From Fructobacillus americanaquae (lineage in GTDB: Bacteria > Bacillota > Bacilli > Lactobacillales > Lactobacillaceae), in contig NZ_CP097122.1 in the NCBI RefSeq assembly GCF_024029775.1, positions 731,001 through 795,000 of the forward strand: 64,000 nt of DNA, in the 5' to 3' direction. Below, piece after piece: positions 18,273 through 27,268 of the stretch (position 1 is its first letter; every line of letters starts with the position of its first letter). The notes beneath the pieces are model-generated. The model saw only the letters and a program-made list of their open reading frames with translations, did no database searches and was not told where the DNA came from. The position numbers were made by a program, and so were the translations under genes.

Positions 18273-19655
18273 CTACCGTGCTGCCAATCGTTCCTGTCCC
18301 CGACTGATTTCCTGGAGGACGTTTGCAACGGCCGTACCACCAAGGGAAGTTCGGCGGTTAACGGCCGCCTTGGAAGTCAGCTCTTCATAGACATCTTCTT
18401 CAATATGGCTATCAGCGGCTTGGAGATCAGCCAAAGACATCTCATTGAGTGTTTGCCCTGTCTGAATGCCCTTCAAAACCAACTCACCAACAACAGCGTG
18501 GGCTTGACGGAATGGCACCCCCTTCGTAGCCAAATAATCGGCCAATTCAGTCGCATTCGAGAAATCATCCTTCGTAGCGGCTTCCATCCGATCAGCATGA
18601 ACTGTCATCGTTGATAACATTCCCGTAAAGACCTTTACGGAGGCCAAAATCGTATCCATGACCTCGAAGGTGGCTGCCTTATCTTCCTGCATATCCTTAT
18701 TGTAGGCCAAAGGCAGCCCCTTCATCACCGTTAACAATCCCATTAGGCTACCAAAGACGTGCCCGGTCTTTCCCCGAACAAGTTCGGCAAAGTCCGCATT
18801 CTTCTTTTGAGGCATAATCGATGATCCGGTTGAGAAGTTATCCGAAAGTTCGATGTAATTGAACTCATAGGTTCCCCACAAAATCAGTTCTTCCGCCATC
18901 CGTGACAAATGGACCATCAAAATGGAGGCGTTCGAGAGAAACTCGAGGGCAAAATCCCGGTCCGAAACCGCATCTAAACTATTGTGGTAGATAGAGTCAA
19001 AGCCCAATTCGTCTGCCACTAGTTGGCGGTCAATGGGGAAGGTCGTACCAGCTAAGGCCGCAGCTCCTAATGGGAGCATATCCGTATGCTTTTCATTAAA
19101 TTCAAACCGCTCAAAGTCACGTTGAAACATCTCAAAATAGGCCAACAGGTAGTGGCCATAGCTAATTGGCTGGGCATGTTGCATGTGCGTATAGCCGGGC
19201 ATAATCACACCCGCATGTTTCTTGGCTAAATCAAGAAGGGTCTGCTGCAACTCAGTGATGGCTTCCTTGACTGCTGGCAAGCGGTGCTTAACCCACAGAT
19301 GAAAATCAGTAGCCACCTGATCATTCCGTGACCGACCAGTATGCAGCTTTCCCGCAACCGGACCAATCTTTTTCGTCAACAAGGACTCGATATTCAGGTG
19401 AATGTCCTCATTGGCAACGGAAAATTCCACCTTGTCAGTGGCCAAATCAGCCTGAATAGCGTGGAGACCAGCACTAATTTGTTCAGCTTCCTCAGCTGAA
19501 ATAATGTCTTGCTGCCCTAACATTTTCACGTGAGCTAATGAACCCTCCAGGTCTTCGGCTGCCAACCGATAATCAAAGCCGATTGAGGCGCCAAATTCAT
19601 CGACCCATTCTGCTGCTTTGCCGGTAAACCGGCCACCCCATAATTTATCGGACAT
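18273..19655 (-). CDS. argH: Argininosuccinate lyase
   Basis: This is the last step of arginine synthesis: argininosuccinate is split to arginine and fumarate. The 460-residue protein carries the fumarase/aspartase superfamily signature [22 protein letters not shown] near the N-terminal third, and TPGYTH-like sequence [18 protein letters not shown] precedes the ATG. It follows argG by 11 bases, so argG-argH is one transcript. No other arginine genes are in the window; citrulline must come from elsewhere, for instance the arginine deiminase route or uptake. Confidence 0.95.
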   Translation of the reverse strand: MSDKLWGGRFTGKAAEWVDEFGASIGFDYRLAAEDLEGSLAHVKMLGQQDIISAEEAEQISAGLHAIQADLATDKVEFSVANEDIHLNIESLLTKKIGPVAGKLHTGRSRNDQVATDFHLWVKHRLPAVKEAITELQQTLLDLAKKHAGVIMPGYTHMQHAQPISYGHYLLAYFEMFQRDFERFEFNEKHTDMLPLGAAALAGTTFPIDRQLVADELGFDSIYHNSLDAVSDRDFALEFLSNASILMVHLSRMAEELILWGTYEFNYIELSDNFSTGSSIMPQKKNADFAELVRGKTGHVFGSLMGLLTVMKGLPLAYNKDMQEDKAATFEVMDTILASVKVFTGMLSTMTVHADRMEAATKDDFSNATELADYLATKGVPFRQAHAVVGELVLKGIQTGQTLNEMSLADLQAADSHIEEDVYEELTSKAAVNRRTSLGGTAVANVLQEISRGQERLAAR

Positions 19656-19666
19656 TTGATTCCCTC

Positions 19667-20881
19667 CTATTTCTTTTGTTCTGAATGGATGTGGTTGACT
19701 TGCTCAAAGACCATACTTGGCAATGACCACAACTTAATGAAGCCTCCAGCAGCAACTTGGTCAAAGCTATCGGCTGCCGTATAAGTGGCTAAGTTCTTGT
19801 TATACAGTGAGTTTTCCTCAGACTTCCGCGCAACGGCAACGGCTTGGCCCTTGTACAACTTCATCTTCACTGTACCGTTAACAACCTGTTGTGTCTGGTT
19901 GATGAAGGCCTGCAAGGCATCAAAGAGTGGCGTAATCCACAGTGCGTTGTAAATCAAATCCGTCACCTTCTGTTCCAATAAAGGTTTGTAGTGCGCAACG
20001 TCACGCTCCAGGGTCAGGTCTTCCAAATCCTTGTGGGCAGCCATAATCACGGCTGCGGCTGGTGCTTCATAAACTTCACGAGACTTAATGCCAACCAAAC
20101 GGTTTTCAATTTTGTCAATCCGGCCGATACCATTTGCGCCAGCAATCTGATTTAACTTGACAATTAACTGCGCCAAGGTCAACTTTTCCCCATCAAGGGC
20201 GACCGGCAACCCTTCTTCAAAGGTCAAGTCCAAAAATGTCGCTTCTTCTGGTGCCTCTTCTGGTGCAACCGTCATACCCCAAGCATCATCGGGGGCAATG
20301 TTCCAAGGGTCTTCGAGGATACCGGCTTCGTTGGCCCGGCCCCACAGATTGGCATCAATCGAGTATGGTGATTGCTTACCAATTGGCACCGGAACGTTGT
20401 GGTCCTTGGCGTAATCGATCTCTTCTTCACGTGACCAGTGAAAGTCACGGATTGGGGCTTCGATGGCCAAATCAGGATCCAAGGCATGAATCGCTGCTTC
20501 GAAACGAACCTGGTCGTTGCCCTTACCAGTTGAGCCGTGAGCAATTGCATCGGCCCCGTTTTCATGGGCAATTTCAACTAATTTCTTAATAATCAATGGC
20601 CGTGAAAGTGCTGAAACCAAAGGATAGGCACCTTCATACAAGGCATTGGCCTTGATTACTGGGGCAACGTATTCGTTGGCAAATTCTTCCTTACCATCAA
20701 CAACGATTGACTGAGCTGCGCCAACTTGGAGGCCCTTCTTTTGAATTTCATCCAAGTCCTTGCCGCCTTGACCAACGTCCAAGACAACGGCAATGACTTC
20801 ATAGCCCTTATCAATCAACCATGGAATTGCCACAGAAGTATCGAGTCCACCTGAATATGCCAATACAATTTTCTTTGTCAT
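19667..20881 (-). CDS. argG: Argininosuccinate synthase
   Basis: The enzyme joins citrulline and aspartate using ATP. The 404-residue protein starts with the N-type ATP pyrophosphatase loop [15 protein letters not shown] and has [14 protein letters not shown], both diagnostic for ArgG. The ATG follows GAGGAGAAAC. It is the first gene of argGH. A 9-bp inverted repeat (20926-20964) lies in its upstream region and could be an ArgR-type operator or part of a leader. The amino acid transporter genes lie directly upstream on the same strand, 113 bases away. Confidence 0.95.
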   Translation of the reverse strand: MTKKIVLAYSGGLDTSVAIPWLIDKGYEVIAVVLDVGQGGKDLDEIQKKGLQVGAAQSIVVDGKEEFANEYVAPVIKANALYEGAYPLVSALSRPLIIKKLVEIAHENGADAIAHGSTGKGNDQVRFEAAIHALDPDLAIEAPIRDFHWSREEEIDYAKDHNVPVPIGKQSPYSIDANLWGRANEAGILEDPWNIAPDDAWGMTVAPEEAPEEATFLDLTFEEGLPVALDGEKLTLAQLIVKLNQIAGANGIGRIDKIENRLVGIKSREVYEAPAAAVIMAAHKDLEDLTLERDVAHYKPLLEQKVTDLIYNALWITPLFDALQAFINQTQQVVNGTVKMKLYKGQAVAVARKSEENSLYNKNLATYTAADSFDQVAAGGFIKLWSLPSMVFEQVNHIHSEQKK

Positions 20882-20925
20882 TTTGTTTCTCCTCTATTTT
20901 TCCATCAATTTCACTTGTTTATTTG

Positions 20926-20964
20926 GAATAACTACTGGTCTTCGAATCAGCCACTTAGTTATTC
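20926..20964 (-). promoter_or_regulatory. Inverted repeat upstream of argG
   Basis: GAATAACTA (20926-20934) and TAGTTATTC (20956-20964) are perfect 9-bp arms separated by 21 bases, with no T run after them. GAATAA-type half sites resemble ARG boxes, so ArgR binding is possible. A role as transcript-processing hairpin is the alternative. Confidence 0.4.
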
Positions 20965-20994
20965 GCACCGACTGCCACCGTTTAGTTCCTCTTT

Positions 20995-21738
20995 TTAATC
21001 AGCCAAAACTTTACTAATAAAGTCCTGGGTCTTTGGATTTTGTGGATGGCCAAACAACTCGTTCGGTGTATTCTTTTCTTGAATCACACCATCAGCCATA
21101 AACCAGATTTCATCAGCGACCTGCTTGGCGAAGTTCATTTCGTGGGTGACGACCACCATGGTCATCTTGCCATCCGCCAATGACTTCATGACCTTGAGGA
21201 CTTCACCGACATTTTCAGGGTCCAAGGCAGAAGTCGGTTCGTCGAAGAACAAAACCTGAGGCTGCATTGCTAGAGCACGGGCAATGGCCACCCGTTGTTT
21301 TTGCCCACCAGACAGACTGTTTGGGAAGGCATCAGCCTTGTCAGCCAAACCAACACTCGTCAAGTATTTCATCGCTACGGCAGTCGCTTCTTCGTCGGAC
21401 ATGCCCTTGACTCGCATTGGCGCTAATTTCAAATTAGCCAAGACCGACATATTGGGGAAGAGATTAAAGTTTTGGAAGACCATGCCGATTTGTTCACCAA
21501 GCTTGGCCAATTCCTGATCAGATTGTTGAGCTAAGTCAACACCGTTGAAATCAACAACACCGCTAGTTGGACGTTCCAACTGGTTGATGCAACGAAGTAA
21601 GGTACTTTTACCAGAACCAGAAGGGCCGATAATGCAGACCACCTGACCGGCATCAATGTCGCCGTTAATATCTTTGAGAACTTCATTGCCACCGAAGTCT
21701 TTTTTGAGATGTTTTACAGAAATTAATGGATTAGTCAT
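20995..21738 (-). CDS. Polar amino acid ABC transporter, ATPase subunit (GlnQ/HisP type)
   Basis: This is the cytoplasmic ATPase of an amino acid importer. The 247 residues show Walker [10 protein letters not shown], the Q-loop [10 protein letters not shown], signature [15 protein letters not shown], Walker [14 protein letters not shown] and the switch histidine VVTHEM. The start overlaps the end of the substrate-binding/permease fusion by eight bases, so the pair is an operon under the T-box at 23.2-23.5 kb. Substrate is not readable from the ATPase. Confidence 0.92.
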   Translation of the reverse strand: MTNPLISVKHLKKDFGGNEVLKDINGDIDAGQVVCIIGPSGSGKSTLLRCINQLERPTSGVVDFNGVDLAQQSDQELAKLGEQIGMVFQNFNLFPNMSVLANLKLAPMRVKGMSDEEATAVAMKYLTSVGLADKADAFPNSLSGGQKQRVAIARALAMQPQVLFFDEPTSALDPENVGEVLKVMKSLADGKMTMVVVTHEMNFAKQVADEIWFMADGVIQEKNTPNELFGHPQNPKTQDFISKVLAD

Positions 21739-23194
21739 GGTTCATCTTCCCTTCTAAGTAGTTCAAGCCCCGCGTCAAGATAAAGGTCATCAAGAAGTAA
21801 ATCACCATGACAACCACGATTGGTGCAATACCACGGTAAGTGTCAGCGCGGACGATGTTCAATTCATAAACCAAATCAGTCACACCAATGATCGAAACAA
21901 TAGAACTTTCCTTGATGACTGAGATAAATTCATTACCCAATGCTGGCCAAATGTTCTTAAAGGCTTGTGGCAAAATCACAAAGCGCATCGTGTCTTTTTG
22001 GTTCAAGCCAAGACTCTTGGCTGCTTCCTTTTGTCCCTTATCCAATGAAGTAATTCCACCACGGATAATTTCAGCAACATAAGCACCGGAGTTCAAGGAA
22101 ACGGCGATGATACCGGCCGTTAGGGCTGGAATATTAATCAAAGCACCAAGACCAAAGTAAACCAAGAGGATTTGAACCATCATTGGTGTTCCCCGGACAA
22201 TTTCGATGTAAGAAATAGCTGGCCAGCTCAAGACCTTAAACTTTGACATTTTCATCAAGGCCAAGATAATTCCTAAGATAATTCCAAAGGCAACTGAAAC
22301 AAAAGCAATTAAAGTGGTGTTTAAGAAGCCACTATAGAAATAGTGCCAGTAGCGCAGCATTGACGTGTCCACCGTATTTTCGGACATGTTCTTACCGGCA
22401 TTCTTCAAGTAAGTATTAATCCAGCCATGGTCCTCAATCTTATCGATCGACTTGTTGACTGCTGCTACCAATTCAGGGTTTCCCTTAGCAAAGGCAATCG
22501 CTGCACCGGTTTGGTTGATGTCCAACTGGTAACCGGAATCAATCATCTTCAAATCTTTGTCATTAGCAACGTAAGCTTGGGCCACTGGCTTCTCAACCCC
22601 AACAGCTGCTACCTTGTTGGTCTTCAAGGCAAAAATCAGGTTTGGTGTCTTGTCCATCCCCACAACCGTGGCTCCCGAAATTTTTTGTTGCGCCAAATCG
22701 TATTGCAAGGTTCCAGTTTGGGCGCCAATCTTAGTTCCCTGTAAATCACTAGCCGTCTTATATTTCGCAGCGTTTGTCTTACTAATCAAAAAGCTTTGGC
22801 CACCGTTGTAATAAATCTTTGAAAAGTCGACGCTTTGACGACGTTCGTCGGTTGGGTTGATTCCCCCAATGGCCATGTCAACCTTGCCGGTTTGGACGGC
22901 AACCAAGACGGAACTAAAGTCCATGTTTTTGATTTCTAATTTCACGCCCAGGTCCTTGGCAATCTGCTTGACAATGTCAACGTCCATTCCAACATCAGTT
23001 GAAGTGCCGTTTTTGTTCACCTGGAATTCATATGGTGGGTAATCCGGCGAAATTGCTACCTTCATCACTCCCGCTTTTTTAATCTTTTGCAAACCATCAT
23101 CAGCGTGGGCCACTTGGGTCATGCCTAATCCGGCGACAACCAAAATAGTGATTGTGATGAATGCTTGTTGCAACCACTTCGTTATGTTCTTCAT
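21731..23194 (-). CDS. Amino acid ABC transporter, fused substrate-binding and permease protein (GlnP type)
   Basis: The 487-residue protein begins with a signal sequence ending near VAHA-DD. A periplasmic-type binding domain follows (about 34-265), with DYPPYEF and [11 protein letters not shown] motifs of family 3 substrate-binding proteins. Residues about 285-487 are a five-helix permease with the EAAKSLGLN coupling loop ([20 protein letters not shown]). Such fusions import Gln, Glu, Asn, Arg or related amino acids in lactic acid bacteria. It is the first gene of a two-gene operon with the ATPase. A T-box leader precedes it, so expression should rise when a specific tRNA is uncharged; I could not assign which. 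Confidence 0.92.
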   Translation of the reverse strand: MKNITKWLQQAFITITILVVAGLGMTQVAHADDGLQKIKKAGVMKVAISPDYPPYEFQVNKNGTSTDVGMDVDIVKQIAKDLGVKLEIKNMDFSSVLVAVQTGKVDMAIGGINPTDERRQSVDFSKIYYNGGQSFLISKTNAAKYKTASDLQGTKIGAQTGTLQYDLAQQKISGATVVGMDKTPNLIFALKTNKVAAVGVEKPVAQAYVANDKDLKMIDSGYQLDINQTGAAIAFAKGNPELVAAVNKSIDKIEDHGWINTYLKNAGKNMSENTVDTSMLRYWHYFYSGFLNTTLIAFVSVAFGIILGIILALMKMSKFKVLSWPAISYIEIVRGTPMMVQILLVYFGLGALINIPALTAGIIAVSLNSGAYVAEIIRGGITSLDKGQKEAAKSLGLNQKDTMRFVILPQAFKNIWPALGNEFISVIKESSIVSIIGVTDLVYELNIVRADTYRGIAPIVVVMVIYFLMTFILTRGLNYLEGKMNHD

Positions 23195-23224
23195 CTTCTC
23201 GTCCTCTTCCCTTTTTTCCTAACC

Positions 23225-23505
23225 AATAAAAAAACGTCCTTTAGTCTTTCGACTAAAGGACGTTCTGCACGCGGTACCACCTTACTTATACCCAAAAAGG
23301 GTATCTCTCATTATTCGATCTAAACTTCAAATCGTCAGCTCTGTAATGGGAGCGCCCAGTATGGTTTTCATCGCATACAACTATAGGTGACGTTCATCTT
23401 CGCCTGTACGTGTTTCACACCAACCAACACTTCACTGAACTACAAAACGGAGATTACTACTTCCTAATTAACGTTTTATTATTAGTTTTTAATAATTATA
23501 GCACT
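23225..23505 (-). promoter_or_regulatory. T-box riboswitch controlling the amino acid transporter
   Basis: On the minus strand the leader contains the stem I distal motif GGTTGGTGTGAAAC, the T-box AAGGTGGTACCGCG (23283-23270), and directly after it a terminator whose arms AACGTCCTTTAGTC / GACTAAAGGACGTT (23233-23264) are followed by T7. T-boxes read through when an uncharged tRNA binds. I could not fold stem I reliably enough to name the specifier codon. Confidence 0.93.
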
Positions 23506-23522
23506 AAAACCTAATCTTGCAA
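23495..23522 (-). promoter_or_regulatory. Promoter of the T-box transcript
   Basis: TTGCAA (23522-23517), a 16-bp spacer and TATAAT (23500-23495) preceded by TG (extended -10) lie just upstream of the T-box leader. The leader is about 295 bases long. Confidence 0.7.
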
Positions 23523-23803
23523 GAGTTTTTGCAAATTTTTTTCGTTTTATTCGTTCTTTTTAGGTAAAAAAGCTGATTTTAAGGGAAATGATCATGGAAA
23601 AACATTTGCTTATTTTAATTTAAAAGAACTTTATTAGAATTAATCACTCCAAAAAAATTTACTGACCGTTCTGAAGATCATTTTATGCTAGCGCATTTGC
23701 TTAGTTAGCTAAGTTATAACTTGCAAACTTCTCTTTAAAACATAGTTTTTTTGTTTTACTAAATTAAAACGAGGAATGGCACGATCACTTTTGTGATTGA
23801 AAT
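23523..23803. other. AT-rich intergenic stretch, nothing identified
   Basis: This is sequence upstream of the T-box promoter and downstream of the ABC exporter terminator. I see no supported gene, tRNA or repeat. Confidence 0.5.
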
Positions 23804-23842
23804 AAAAAGGCGAAGACCATCAACCGGGTTCGCCTTTTTCTA
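23804..23842 (-). terminator. Terminator of the TetR/ABC exporter operon
   Basis: On the minus strand AAAAAGGCGAA pairs with TTCGCCTTTTT around a 14-base loop, about 80 bases after the ATPase stop. Confidence 0.8.
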
Positions 23843-23917
23843 TTTTTCTTTTACTTCCTAATCAAATTAGAACAAAGAACCGACCTTCTAATTTACACGG
23901 ATTTTAACGAAACTTTT

Positions 23918-24592
23918 CTAATTTGATCCCTTTATACGACCATCGACTAATTCGTAAATTCGATCAGCATCTTCTTTTAACCGTAAATCATGCGTAACGA
24001 CGACCACGGCCTTATTTTCACGTCGAGCAATTTCCTGAAAAAGTTGACCAACCTCTGCCACCCGCTCGCTATCCAAAGCAGCCGTTGGTTCATCGGCCAA
24101 AATAAAATCAGGATCCGCATACAATGCCCGCGCGATTGCCACCCGCTGCGTTTGCCCACCGGACAACTCACCCGGATACTTATCTAATAACTGCGTAATT
24201 CCCAGTCGTTCTAAATAACCATCCATAGCTGCTGGTGACAAGTTTTCGGTTTTTTTAACCTTATCCACTAAAGCGAATTGTTCCTTGACCGTCAAATACG
24301 GCACTAAATTATAGGATTGAAGCACAAAGCCAATATGATCTAACCGAAAGCGGTCAGCTTCTTTGCCAGTTAACCGGCTAATATCTTGACCATTAATCAA
24401 AACTTTCCCTTTAGTTGGACGTTGTAAGCCACCTAAAATCGTCAGCAGGGTACTTTTCCCGGAACCAGATGGCCCCAAAATCAGCGTGAGCTCACCACGG
24501 TTGGCAATAAAATCGACACCCTGCAGTGCTTGAACCTGATTTAACCCGTGACCGAAGGTCTTATTCACTTGCTGTAGTACTAAATTTTCCAT
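23918..24592 (-). CDS. ABC exporter ATPase (LolD/MacB-like)
   Basis: The roughly 224-residue ATPase shows Walker [13 protein letters not shown]-loop [13 protein letters not shown], signature [15 protein letters not shown], Walker [13 protein letters not shown] and [10 protein letters not shown]. The LQSYNLVP loop and short length are typical of ATPases paired with FtsX/MacB-type permeases. ATG 24592 sits eight bases after GGAGG, which overlaps the permease stop codon. It is the third gene of the tetR-permease-ATPase operon. Members of this group export or extract lipids, peptides or antibiotics; the substrate here is unknown. Confidence 0.9.
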   Translation of the reverse strand: MENLVLQQVNKTFGHGLNQVQALQGVDFIANRGELTLILGPSGSGKSTLLTILGGLQRPTKGKVLINGQDISRLTGKEADRFRLDHIGFVLQSYNLVPYLTVKEQFALVDKVKKTENLSPAAMDGYLERLGITQLLDKYPGELSGGQTQRVAIARALYADPDFILADEPTAALDSERVAEVGQLFQEIARRENKAVVVVTHDLRLKEDADRIYELVDGRIKGSN

Positions 24593-24596
24593 GTAC

Positions 24597-25649
24597 TTAT
24601 CCTCCAATCACTGTTACTGGATCAATTTTAGCAATCAACCGCATCGGAATCACAGCACCCAATAGCCCCATAACAACCAAAGCCAAGCCTGTCAGACCAA
24701 TCAAACTAAAGTTAAAGAACATTGGCACCGCTGCTGGCATAATAGCACTCGTGCCGAGAGCCAAGGCCATGCTAACAACTACCGCTACACCCATCATTAA
24801 AATGGTTTGCGACAAGGTGTTTAACACTAAATAGCTAACCGGAATTCCCTGTGCCCGTAAGACAGCAAAGTTTTCCATCTTCTGCACCGTCAAAATATAG
24901 AGGAAGATGGCCACAATCACAACTGAAATCAGGATCAAAAAGGCAATCATCAACACGAAAGTCTTATTTTGCGCACTATAACCAGGCATTTTTTCAAACA
25001 ATGCCGCCTTCGTAACTACCTGTAAGTTCCCGTCACGCACGGTCAGTTTTCCCCGGCTAACAAAGCCTGAACCAACAAATTGAGCAGTTGTCCCCTTAAT
25101 GGCAGCCCACTGTGACTGGTCGCCATATACAACTGGTGCCATATTATATTCCGCATTTTTGGCAAAACCGACAACCGTTAGGGGCTGACTTTGCAGCCCT
25201 AGGGTTAATTGCTGCCCTAACTTGATCCCCTGATTGGCCAACTTACTAGAAATGACAACTTCATTCTTAGTTTGCCACAAGCGGCCCTTTGTCAACGAAA
25301 TACTCTGGGCCACCTGACTGTTTTTACTCAAGCCAATAAACATCGCCGAGTCGCGGAGCTCACCCATCTTTAAGATGCCTGGGGTTAAGGCGAGTAAATC
25401 AGCCCGCTTTCCCAAAACCCGGTCAGCATCTGCTTGCGTCAACAAGGACTGACTAAGGTCGCCGTTAGCATCTTTACTCAACACCACTGATTTGGTCTGC
25501 CAACTATTCACCGCCGCCGTATTTTCGTTGGCCAACCCAAGTGCTAAGGCACTTAGAATAAAAATTAAATAGGCAATCATGGCAATGACTGCTACGATCA
25601 ACCCGTAACGTAACTTTTCTTTTTTAATTTCATGCCCTGCTAAAAACAT
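24597..25649 (-). CDS. FtsX/MacB-type ABC permease
   Basis: The 350-residue protein has an N-terminal helix (RYGLIVAVIAMIAYLIFILS), a large extracytoplasmic domain (about residues 40-225) and three C-terminal helices. This is the four-helix FtsX/MacB topology. The C-terminal LRAQGIPVSYLVLNTLSQT coupling segment is typical. ATG 25649 follows AGGAGG by six bases and begins one base after the TetR stop codon. It must dimerise, or pair with another permease, because only one permease gene is present. It works with the ATPase encoded next. Confidence 0.87.
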   Translation of the reverse strand: MFLAGHEIKKEKLRYGLIVAVIAMIAYLIFILSALALGLANENTAAVNSWQTKSVVLSKDANGDLSQSLLTQADADRVLGKRADLLALTPGILKMGELRDSAMFIGLSKNSQVAQSISLTKGRLWQTKNEVVISSKLANQGIKLGQQLTLGLQSQPLTVVGFAKNAEYNMAPVVYGDQSQWAAIKGTTAQFVGSGFVSRGKLTVRDGNLQVVTKAALFEKMPGYSAQNKTFVLMIAFLILISVVIVAIFLYILTVQKMENFAVLRAQGIPVSYLVLNTLSQTILMMGVAVVVSMALALGTSAIMPAAVPMFFNFSLIGLTGLALVVMGLLGAVIPMRLIAKIDPVTVIGG

Positions 25650-25650
25650 C

Positions 25651-26166
25651 TTAAACCTCCTGCTTGTTCCAGCCTGACAAGGCATCTAATAAGGCCAAAA
25701 TTTGCTCTTTGTCGGTTGGTGCTAAAAAATATTCGCGAATCAAATGGTGAACGGCAACGTTGGCCAGCCATTGTGGCAAATCAGCCGTCGCTTGGTCCCA
25801 GTTTTTACTGCTGGTTTCTTGGTGATGAGCAGCCAAAATAGCCTCATCAACGACATAATAATTACTTAAAAAGTCGTAATACGGATTTTGTTCCACTCGG
25901 TCAATAAAAGAGCGAGTCGCTTGAAATGGGTTATCCCCAACAAAACCCTCATGAATCGTCGTCATCACCTGGCCCAACGTGTAGCGGTAGGCATCTTCTA
26001 GGTCAGCAAAGTAAGTATAAAAAGATCCGCGAGCAATTCCGGCCGCTTTGACAATATTGTTAACATTGGCGTCTAAGAGCGAAGAGGTCGAAAATTCCTC
26101 TAAGAGAACCTGACTAATTTTTTCCTTTTTGTCTGCATTTAAGTTTAAAAATGTTGGTTTTGGCAC
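25651..26166 (-). CDS. TetR-family repressor
   Basis: The 171-residue protein has the TetR N-terminal helix-turn-helix (VNNIVKAAGIARGSFYTYFADLE) and a variable ligand-binding C-terminal domain. TetR regulators commonly repress an exporter and release on binding its substrate. It is the first gene of the operon with the permease and ATPase. Two matching palindromes (26184-26198 and 26225-26237) in its upstream region are good operator candidates, which predicts autoregulation of the whole operon. Confidence 0.88.
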   Translation of the reverse strand: MPKPTFLNLNADKKEKISQVLLEEFSTSSLLDANVNNIVKAAGIARGSFYTYFADLEDAYRYTLGQVMTTIHEGFVGDNPFQATRSFIDRVEQNPYYDFLSNYYVVDEAILAAHHQETSSKNWDQATADLPQWLANVAVHHLIREYFLAPTDKEQILALLDALSGWNKQEV

Positions 26167-26183
26167 TTTTATCCCCCCCTAAA

Positions 26184-26239
26184 ATGACACCGTGTCATTA
26201 TTCATTCTCTAGTTTACTCGTTTATGACACACTGTCAAC
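26184..26239 (-). promoter_or_regulatory. Twin palindromic TetR operators
   Basis: ATGACAC-C-GTGTCAT (26184-26198) is a perfect 15-bp palindrome. TGACA-CAC-TGTCA (26225-26237) is a second copy. TTGACA (26239-26234, minus strand), a -35 candidate, overlaps the distal one. Placement before the tetR gene supports autorepression; binding is inferred. Confidence 0.75.
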
Positions 26240-26345
26240 AATAAATCGTAATTCGCTCTTGAACACCCGCCCTTGTTTTGCTGAATAACTTAGTCGTTCC
26301 TTGCTGTTAGGCAACCTCACTAAATTTCATTTTTATTTAAAAAAA

Positions 26346-26376
26346 GCAAAAAAATAAGCCAACATAGTGGCTTATT
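26346..26376 (-). terminator. Terminator of the disaccharide phosphorolysis operon
   Basis: On the minus strand AATAAGCCA and TGGCTTATT pair around a six-base loop and run into T7, about 155 bases after the pgmB stop. The remaining bases from 26240 to 26530 show no gene. Confidence 0.8.
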
Positions 26377-26530
26377 AAAAAGAACCTGACCAAATATTGA
26401 AACAATAACGAGTTAATTCATGATCGACCGTTACTCTAAAATGGATAAACTTAACAGCTATTATTACCTGAAAAATGACAACCTTCACGTCAATATCATA
26501 AATGTATAATCTAGCCATGAAAATCTATTT

Positions 26531-27223
26531 TTAAATTGTTTGTCGCAGTTCTCTTTGTTCAAAATATTCTCGGATATTGTTTAATGTTAACAAGTTAGTA
26601 TTTTCAAAAACGATGTCAGCATCTTTTAAAATATCTTGCTCACCAATACCGATTGAAAAAATATTAGCTGCGTTAATCGCTTGTATTCCCATTGCAGCAT
26701 CTTCAATACCTATGCATTGATCTGGTTTAAGGCTTAATAATTTTGCTGCCGTTGTAAAGATTTCCGGATCTGGTTTTCCCTTAGATAATTTTTGCGGGTC
26801 AACAATCTCAGAAAAATAATGACTCAGCCCTATTTTTTCTAATACCCTTGACGAATTTTTGGATGCCGATGCTAAAGCCAATTGATAATTGTTGTGTTTT
26901 AAACTTTCTAAAAACGGGACAATTCCGGGAAGAATATCATTTTTAGTCATATTATCAACTAACCTTAAATAATGCTTATTTTTATCATTGGCTAATTCTT
27001 GCTTTTCCCTTTCATTATATTGGTGGTCAGCAGGTACCGCTTGTAAAATTAATTCGAGTGAATCCTGTCGACTAACTCCTTTCAAGTTATTCGAAAGACT
27101 CTCCGTCCATTGTGCTCCGACTTGCTTGGCCACCTGCTGCCATGCAACATTATGCAGCCGCGATGTATTCGAAATAACACCATCTAAATCAAAAATAACT
27201 CCCTTGATATCCTCAAACTTCAC
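26531..27223 (-). CDS. pgmB: Beta-phosphoglucomutase
   Basis: The enzyme converts beta-glucose 1-phosphate to glucose 6-phosphate. The 230-residue HAD-superfamily protein starts with the nucleophile motif GVIFDLDGVI, has the cap residues TSRLHNVAWQ and KGVSRQDSLE, and ends with KPDPEIF and GIEDAAMGIQAI. These match beta-phosphoglucomutase rather than other HAD enzymes. It lies directly downstream of the family 65 phosphorylase, which makes its substrate, and under the same cre-bearing promoter. Confidence 0.92.
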   Translation of the reverse strand: MKFEDIKGVIFDLDGVISNTSRLHNVAWQQVAKQVGAQWTESLSNNLKGVSRQDSLELILQAVPADHQYNEREKQELANDKNKHYLRLVDNMTKNDILPGIVPFLESLKHNNYQLALASASKNSSRVLEKIGLSHYFSEIVDPQKLSKGKPDPEIFTTAAKLLSLKPDQCIGIEDAAMGIQAINAANIFSIGIGEQDILKDADIVFENTNLLTLNNIREYFEQRELRQTI

Positions 27224-27268
27224 TTTTTATTCCCTCCATTGCTAGCGGTACTTTCCCATTTGATTACC

